A stretch of DNA of 10,847 nt. Source: Coriobacteriia bacterium. Lineage in GTDB: Bacteria > Actinomycetota > Coriobacteriia > WRKU01 > WQUG01. The stretch is taken from positions 1-10,847 of the forward strand of contig WREJ01000025.1 in NCBI GenBank assembly GCA_009779395.1, in the 5' to 3' direction. Below the pieces are notes generated by a model, which saw only the letters and a list, made by a program, of their open reading frames with translations, had not been told where the DNA came from and made no database searches. The position numbers were made by a program, and so were the translations under genes. Below, one piece after another: positions 6,858-10,847 of the stretch (the stretch's first letter is position 1; every line of letters starts with the position of its first letter).

Positions 6858-7530
6858 GTTTCGACTCCCATTTTTGCAGCAGATTTTCTATGCTGTCACG
6901 CAAATTAGGACGCGGCAGAGCTTCTGAGGGTTCCTGTGGTGACAGTTGCTCTGGACGTGCCTCTACTTGCTGCTGCGTTTGCTTTGCGGCTGCTTTTTTC
7001 TGGTCTGCACGTGTTGCCCACCTCGCAGCCAAGCCTGTAGTCAGCTTGCTCGCCAGCTGTGCGGGCAGCTGACGCGGCAGGCGCAGACGCATCTGCCCCG
7101 ACAAAAACACAAACCACAGCACAAACAGCACGCTGCCCAGCGTAATGCCAATGTCAGCCACATTAAAAACGGCAAAGTTAATCAGCCGAAAGTCAAACAT
7201 ATCAATGACCGAACCTGCCGTCAGGCGGTCAAGCGTGTTACCCAGCGCACCAGCAACAACGAGGGCAGAACCGACGACGACCGTCCAGTGGTGGGGTCTC
7301 TCGCGTAGCCAAAAACACGCCACCATAATAAGGAGTACGACCATCGCCAGATAAAAAACCCAGAGCTGGCCTTGCAGAAGAGAAAAGGCAGCGCCGTAAT
7401 TGCGCGTGTAAGTCAGGTGAAAAATGCCGTCCCACAGCGCGATGCTGTCACGCAGGGCCATCGTTTGTGTGACCAGCTGCTTTGTTGTCACGTCAAGCAG
7501 TAGCCAAAAGACGGCAATTGCTTGAAACAT
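6844..7530 (-). CDS. lspA: lipoprotein signal peptidase (signal peptidase II)
   Basis: Membrane aspartyl protease that removes signal peptides from diacylglyceryl-modified prolipoproteins. The 228-residue protein has four hydrophobic segments (about 1-21, 55-75, 82-98, 122-146), a conserved YTRNYGAAFS segment (41-50), and the two catalytic aspartates in NTLDR (D101) and FNVADIG (D126). Residues from about 147 on form an unusual cytoplasmic-type tail: basic at first, then rich in Q, A, E and P, ending in an acidic cluster; the core family is about 150-170 residues. The frame is open further upstream into ileS, but ATG 7530 is chosen because it begins the first membrane segment and lies 14 nt behind the ileS stop. 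The ribosome site is weak, so coupling to ileS translation is likely. Confidence 0.95.
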   Translation of the reverse strand: MFQAIAVFWLLLDVTTKQLVTQTMALRDSIALWDGIFHLTYTRNYGAAFSLLQGQLWVFYLAMVVLLIMVACFWLRERPHHWTVVVGSALVVAGALGNTLDRLTAGSVIDMFDFRLINFAVFNVADIGITLGSVLFVLWFVFLSGQMRLRLPRQLPAQLASKLTTGLAARWATRADQKKAAAKQTQQQVEARPEQLSPQEPSEALPRPNLRDSIENLLQKWESKLDDD

Positions 7531-7544
7531 TTTTACCGGCTGTT

Positions 7545-10500
7545 TTAGCAAGTAGCACCCATCTGTGTCAGCACACGGGCGCAGCGCGCACAGACTTCGG
7601 GAAATGCTGCGTCGGCACCTAGTGTGCGATGGTTCCAGCAGCGGGGGCACTTTTCAAGTGGCGAGGGAGTGATGATAAGCTGCAGGTCAAGGGTCGTTTT
7701 TGCTGCAGCTGGGTCAGCGTCAGTAGCCGCTGCGCGCGCAGCAGCCAGTTCTGCAGCGGTGGCAACTTCTAGCTGCACTGCTGCAACGATAAACATCTCT
7801 TCGAGCAGTTCACTCCCAAGACTGTTGAGTAGCTCGCAGGTAGCAGCATCTGCCTTGATGGTTACAACAGCTTCTTGGCTTTTGCCAACAAGGTCTGCTG
7901 TGCGTGCGTCCTCGAGTGCTTTGGTGACGTGGTCGCGCACAGCAAGGACTGTGTCAAAGGTCTGAAGCAGGCTGTCTTGCTGAGCAGACGGCAGCGTGAG
8001 AGTAAACTCTGGCCAGTCGCATAAATGGACGCTCTCTGCCACGTCTTTATGCTCATCTGCCTTCCAGGCATCTGACATGAAACTCCAGGTTTCTTCGGCG
8101 GTGAAAGCAAGTACGGGAGCAAATGCCTTGACCAGCAGGTTCAGGGCAGCGGCAAGCACCGTTTGCGCACTGCGGCGGCGACGGGACTGCGCAGCATCTG
8201 AATACAGGCGGTCTTTCAGCACGTCCAGATAGTGTGACGAGAACTCACCGAGGAAATCCAGTGCCTCTTTTTGTGCCAGATAGAACTTCCAATTGTCGTT
8301 GTGAGTCGTAATAGCCGTGTGCAGATTCGCCAAGCGCAGCAGCCAGTACTGGTCGGTTTGCAGCAGCTGGTCGTGTGGCAGCGCGTCTGCTTGCGGGTCA
8401 AAGTCGTAGGTATTGCCCAGCAAAAAGCGCAGGCTGTTGCGCACGCGACGGTACGAATCGCTGACCCGCGTCAGAATCTCGTCAGAGATGCCAACGTCAA
8501 CGCTAAAATCAGTCGTCGCTACCCACAGGCGAATGATGTCAGCACCCAATTTATTGGTCACATCAATCGGCGAAATGACGTTGCCGACCGATTTGCTCAT
8601 CTTGCGACCCTCGCCGTCAACGGTAAAGCCGTGCGTCATCAAGTTCTCCCAGCTAGCACGTCCATACGCCCCCACACTGGTCAAGTACGACGACTGAAAC
8701 CAGCCGCGGTGCTGGTCTGATCCCTCGACATACAGCTGCGCGGGACGCTGCAGTTCTGGTCGTGCCTCTAAAACACTGGTGTGCGAGACCCCTGACTCCC
8801 ACCAGACGTCGACGATGTCGCTTTCGGGGACAACTTCTGTGCTGCCACAGGCGCTGCAGCTGGTATCTGCCGGCAGATAGCTAGCGGGGTCGGTGGTAAA
8901 CCAGGCATCGGCGCCACGCTGCCTAAACAGCGCAATAGTTGCATCAAAGGTTGCTGCCGTAGCGACCACTTCGCCGCAGGCCTTGCAGCGATGCACGGGA
9001 ATCGGCACGCCCCAGGACCGCTGCCTAGAGATGCACCAGTCGGGTCTGTCGGCAATCATCGCCGACAGGCGGTTTTTGCTCCAGCCAGGAATCCAGGTAA
9101 AGTTGTCGAGTCCGTCCAATGCTGCAGCACGCAGACCTGCTGTAGCCACTGTTGCGGTACCATCATCATCTGCAGTAGCATCCTGCGCTGGCGTGCCGTC
9201 TGTCGAGCTGTCTGTCGTATGGTCCATCGAGACAAACCACTGCTCGGTGGCACGAAAGATGACCGATTTCTTACAGCGCCAGCAATGCGGATAGGAATGG
9301 CGTATTTTGTCTGCAGCAAGCAGTGTTCCCTTGTCTGCCAGATACTCGATGATGCGCGGATTTGCGTCCCAGATTGTCAGCCCCTCAAAGGGTGCTGCTG
9401 CGTGATCAAAGACACCACTGTCATCGACGGGCATAACAGTAGCAAGTCCCCACTTTTGCCCCAGCAGATAGTCCTCTTGTCCGTGACCGGGAGCTGTGTG
9501 AACAGCGCCGGTACCCGTAGACAGCTCGACGTGGTCACCCTTGACAACGCGCCCAACAAGGTCAGGATTGCCCTCGGGGACAGGACGCTGATAGGTAAGT
9601 CCCTCTAGTTCAGAGCCACGCATCTCGATGATTGCCCCGCTGCTGTCAGTCACAAAAGGAATGGTATCGCTGTCCAGTTCAAGTACTTCGGCGATAGCAG
9701 CAGCGCGCTCTTTTGCTAGTATCAGCAGAGTGCCATCTGCAGCGCGCAGTGCAACATAAGCAGCATCAGGTGCCAAAGCAACAGCAACATTGGCTGGCAG
9801 AGTCCAGGGAGTGGTTGTCCATATCACTAACGAAGCCTCTAACGAAGCCACTGGGCTTCGCATTTCGGCGTCAGATACTTCGTTTGCTTCGGACGAGGGG
9901 GTTACCCCGCTTACCTCATCAAACGAATCATCTTCCTTGACCTGCGAAGCCGAGTGGCTTCGTTTAGACGTAGTGGTTTGGTCAGACTCCGCCGCCTGTT
10001 TCAGAGCTTCTGGCAGCTGGTTCAGCCTAAACGCCACGTACAGCGAGGGGCTGGTGACGTCAGCATATTCGATTTCTGCCTCGGCAAGGGCAGTGTGGCA
10101 GCGCGTGCACCAGTGAATCGCCTTGCGCCCGCGATAAATCACGCCGTCGAGGTACATCTTTTTGAAAACTTCGACATTGCCAGCTTCGTAGTCGTGGTTT
10201 AAGGTCAGATAGGGATTATCCCAGTCGCCCAGCACACCCAGCCGCCTGAACTCGTCTCGCTGAACATCAATCCACTTCAGCGCGTAATCACGACAGAGCG
10301 CGCGCAGTTCTGGTTTTGAAATCTGCGCCATACGTTTTGGTCCTAGGTCCTGCTCGACCTTGTGCTCGATAGGCTGACCGTGACAGTCCCAGCCCGGTAC
10401 GTAGGGACTGTAGTAGCCGCGCATCGTTTTGTATTTGACAATCAAATCCTTGAGTATCTTGTTGTAGGCCGTGCCCATATGAATATGTCCATTGGCATAG

Positions 10501-10679
10501 GGCGGCCCGTCATGCAACACAAAGGGAGCAGCATCGGCAGCTTTACGCGCACGCACAGCACGCTGATGAATGTCCTTTTCTTGCCAAAAATCAACCCAAG
10601 CACCCTCACGCTGACTCAAGTTAGCGCGCATGGGAAAATCGGTCTGCGGCAAGTTCATAGTGTCTTTATAGTTGGTCAA
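7545..10679 (-). CDS. ileS: isoleucyl-tRNA synthetase
   Basis: Class I synthetase that charges tRNA-Ile with isoleucine and edits valine. Visible parts are the HIGH-type motif HMGT (67-70) in PPYANGHIHMGT, the editing domain with WTTTPWTLPAN (287-297) and GTGAVHTAPGHG (389-400), GSDQHRGWF, KMSKS (693-697) with GRKMSKSVGN, an anticodon-binding region, and a C-terminal zinc site (C1011, C1014, C1030, C1033). It is 1044 residues, about 100 more than typical bacterial forms. The extra length sits mainly before WTTTPWTLP (about 225-285, derived from a palindromic element) and after QWFVSMD (about 487-514, rich in T, D and A). The TTG start at 10679 has GGGGAG 5 nt upstream and yields the family N-terminus YKDTMNLPQTDFPMR; ATG 10658 would lose part of it. 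It is the first gene of the operon. No T-box leader is seen. Confidence 0.97.
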   Translation of the reverse strand: MTNYKDTMNLPQTDFPMRANLSQREGAWVDFWQEKDIHQRAVRARKAADAAPFVLHDGPPYANGHIHMGTAYNKILKDLIVKYKTMRGYYSPYVPGWDCHGQPIEHKVEQDLGPKRMAQISKPELRALCRDYALKWIDVQRDEFRRLGVLGDWDNPYLTLNHDYEAGNVEVFKKMYLDGVIYRGRKAIHWCTRCHTALAEAEIEYADVTSPSLYVAFRLNQLPEALKQAAESDQTTTSKRSHSASQVKEDDSFDEVSGVTPSSEANEVSDAEMRSPVASLEASLVIWTTTPWTLPANVAVALAPDAAYVALRAADGTLLILAKERAAAIAEVLELDSDTIPFVTDSSGAIIEMRGSELEGLTYQRPVPEGNPDLVGRVVKGDHVELSTGTGAVHTAPGHGQEDYLLGQKWGLATVMPVDDSGVFDHAAAPFEGLTIWDANPRIIEYLADKGTLLAADKIRHSYPHCWRCKKSVIFRATEQWFVSMDHTTDSSTDGTPAQDATADDDGTATVATAGLRAAALDGLDNFTWIPGWSKNRLSAMIADRPDWCISRQRSWGVPIPVHRCKACGEVVATAATFDATIALFRQRGADAWFTTDPASYLPADTSCSACGSTEVVPESDIVDVWWESGVSHTSVLEARPELQRPAQLYVEGSDQHRGWFQSSYLTSVGAYGRASWENLMTHGFTVDGEGRKMSKSVGNVISPIDVTNKLGADIIRLWVATTDFSVDVGISDEILTRVSDSYRRVRNSLRFLLGNTYDFDPQADALPHDQLLQTDQYWLLRLANLHTAITTHNDNWKFYLAQKEALDFLGEFSSHYLDVLKDRLYSDAAQSRRRRSAQTVLAAALNLLVKAFAPVLAFTAEETWSFMSDAWKADEHKDVAESVHLCDWPEFTLTLPSAQQDSLLQTFDTVLAVRDHVTKALEDARTADLVGKSQEAVVTIKADAATCELLNSLGSELLEEMFIVAAVQLEVATAAELAAARAAATDADPAAAKTTLDLQLIITPSPLEKCPRCWNHRTLGADAAFPEVCARCARVLTQMGATC
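9827..9849 (+). repeat. 12-bp tandem repeat at the edge of the ileS element
   Basis: CTAACGAAGCC occurs twice, at 9827-9837 and 9839-9849, separated by one base. The second copy is the start of the terminal inverted repeat of the palindromic element. The first copy lies just outside it and may reflect slippage or a second partial insertion. In IleS the pair encodes the repeated A-S-L in VASLEASL. Confidence 0.8.
9838..9968. repeat. 131-bp palindromic element inserted in frame in ileS
   Basis: The ends are inverted copies of about 29 bp (9838-9866 and 9939-9968), both following the pattern TCTAA(A)CGAAGCCACT then GGCTTCGCA then TC, with one indel and few mismatches. Each end is itself a perfect 7-bp hairpin, CGAAGCC/GGCTTCG with a 4-base loop (9843-9860 and 9945-9962). 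The midpoint, 9903, is the centre of the perfect palindrome GGGGTTACCCC (9898-9908), and TTCGTTTG (9879-9886) has its inverted copy CAAACGAA (9920-9927) on the other side. The whole is thus one long imperfect palindrome. Read as protein it gives about 44 residues rich in S, E and A, without a stop, in the linker before the editing domain. Rickettsia palindromic elements are a known parallel in form; relatedness is not implied. Confidence 0.8.
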
Positions 10680-10736
10680 AGATACTCCCCTAAGCTCACG
10701 GCAAAAATGCTAGCGAATTGCAGTCCACAACCTTTA

Positions 10737-10745
10737 ATATTAGCA
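10737..10745 (-). promoter_or_regulatory. possible ileS operon promoter (extended -10)
   Basis: The minus strand reads TGCTAATAT, an extended -10 element, which would start transcription near 10730 and give a leader of about 50 nt. No good -35 hexamer sits 16-18 nt upstream; TTGGAC is present only 15 nt before the overlapping TATTAA. The short leader leaves no room for a T-box. Tentative. Confidence 0.35.
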
Positions 10746-10795
10746 TAGGGAGGTGTCCAATTGGCAGAGCATATCCAGTACTATCCCTCTGTCTT

Positions 10796-10847
10796 CCTGA
10801 GCGGAGCGCGTCAGCGCGGAGTCGAGACTGAGCGTTAGTGAGAGAAA
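10796..10847. repeat. start of a short intergenic repeat at the window edge
   Basis: From CCTGAGCGGAGCGCG onward the sequence has the look of the CCTGAGCG-type short interspersed repeats found between genes in many bacterial genomes. CTGAGCG occurs twice (10797-10803 and 10828-10834), GCGC-gtca-GCGC forms a small hairpin, and GGAGCGCG is echoed by GCGCGGAG. It shares the 8-mer CACTAACG (minus strand, 10840-10833) with the ileS element edge (9825-9832). The element continues past the window, so its extent and class are not certain. Confidence 0.45.

Noticed and set aside
7531..7650. Extended LspA start at 7650, adding 40 residues.
   Set aside because: The extra part lies inside the ileS 3' end, is not membrane-like, and would displace the first helix. 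ATG 7530 gives a normal N-terminus.
10680..10847. T-box riboswitch in front of ileS.
   Set aside because: No T-box core sequence, no room before the likely start of transcription, and no specifier hairpin seen.

Overview
This 10.8-kb stretch is an ordinary bacterial chromosome segment of roughly 50% GC, almost all housekeeping genes. The protein sequences and the mix of GTG, TTG and ATG starts look most like Actinomycetota, perhaps class Coriobacteriia. That assignment is an impression from the sequences, not a phylogeny.

Layout from left to right. Bases 1-2932 (minus) hold the first 977 codons of rpoB, whose 3' end lies outside the window. The 2933-3257 gap carries a strong sigma70-type rpoB promoter, a weaker upstream promoter candidate, a 9-bp inverted repeat and the cold-shock gene's terminator; I see no gene in it. 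A CspA-family cold-shock gene (3258-3461, minus) follows. The 3462-3781 gap is a divergent control region. It holds the csp leader with a 5'-end hairpin, back-to-back promoter candidates sharing the hexamer TTGCAA, and seven TTTAA-containing units spaced 10-11 bp that run up to the comF start. comF (3782-4486, plus) is the only plus-strand gene. It converges on a four-gene minus-strand cluster, ileS-lspA-rluD family-mtnA (10679 down to 4642), with a 14-nt gap or short overlaps at every junction, so it is probably one operon. The comF/mtnA gap (4487-4641) is filled by a 151-bp inverted-repeat element.

The operon combines isoleucyl-tRNA synthetase, lipoprotein signal peptidase and an rRNA-type pseudouridine synthase, a combination common in bacteria, with mtnA (methionine salvage) as an unusual last member. 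rpoB is not preceded by rplJ/rplL and appears to have its own promoter.

No complete new system is visible. The most unusual signals are repeats: a 131-bp, nearly symmetric palindromic element embedded in frame in ileS; the helically phased array before comF; the mtnA 3' inverted repeat, whose mismatches are G·U-compatible only on the mtnA strand; and the start of a short intergenic repeat at the right edge. Protein-level oddities are extra segments in IleS and MtnA, a charged tail on LspA and substitutions in the RpoB rifampicin cluster.
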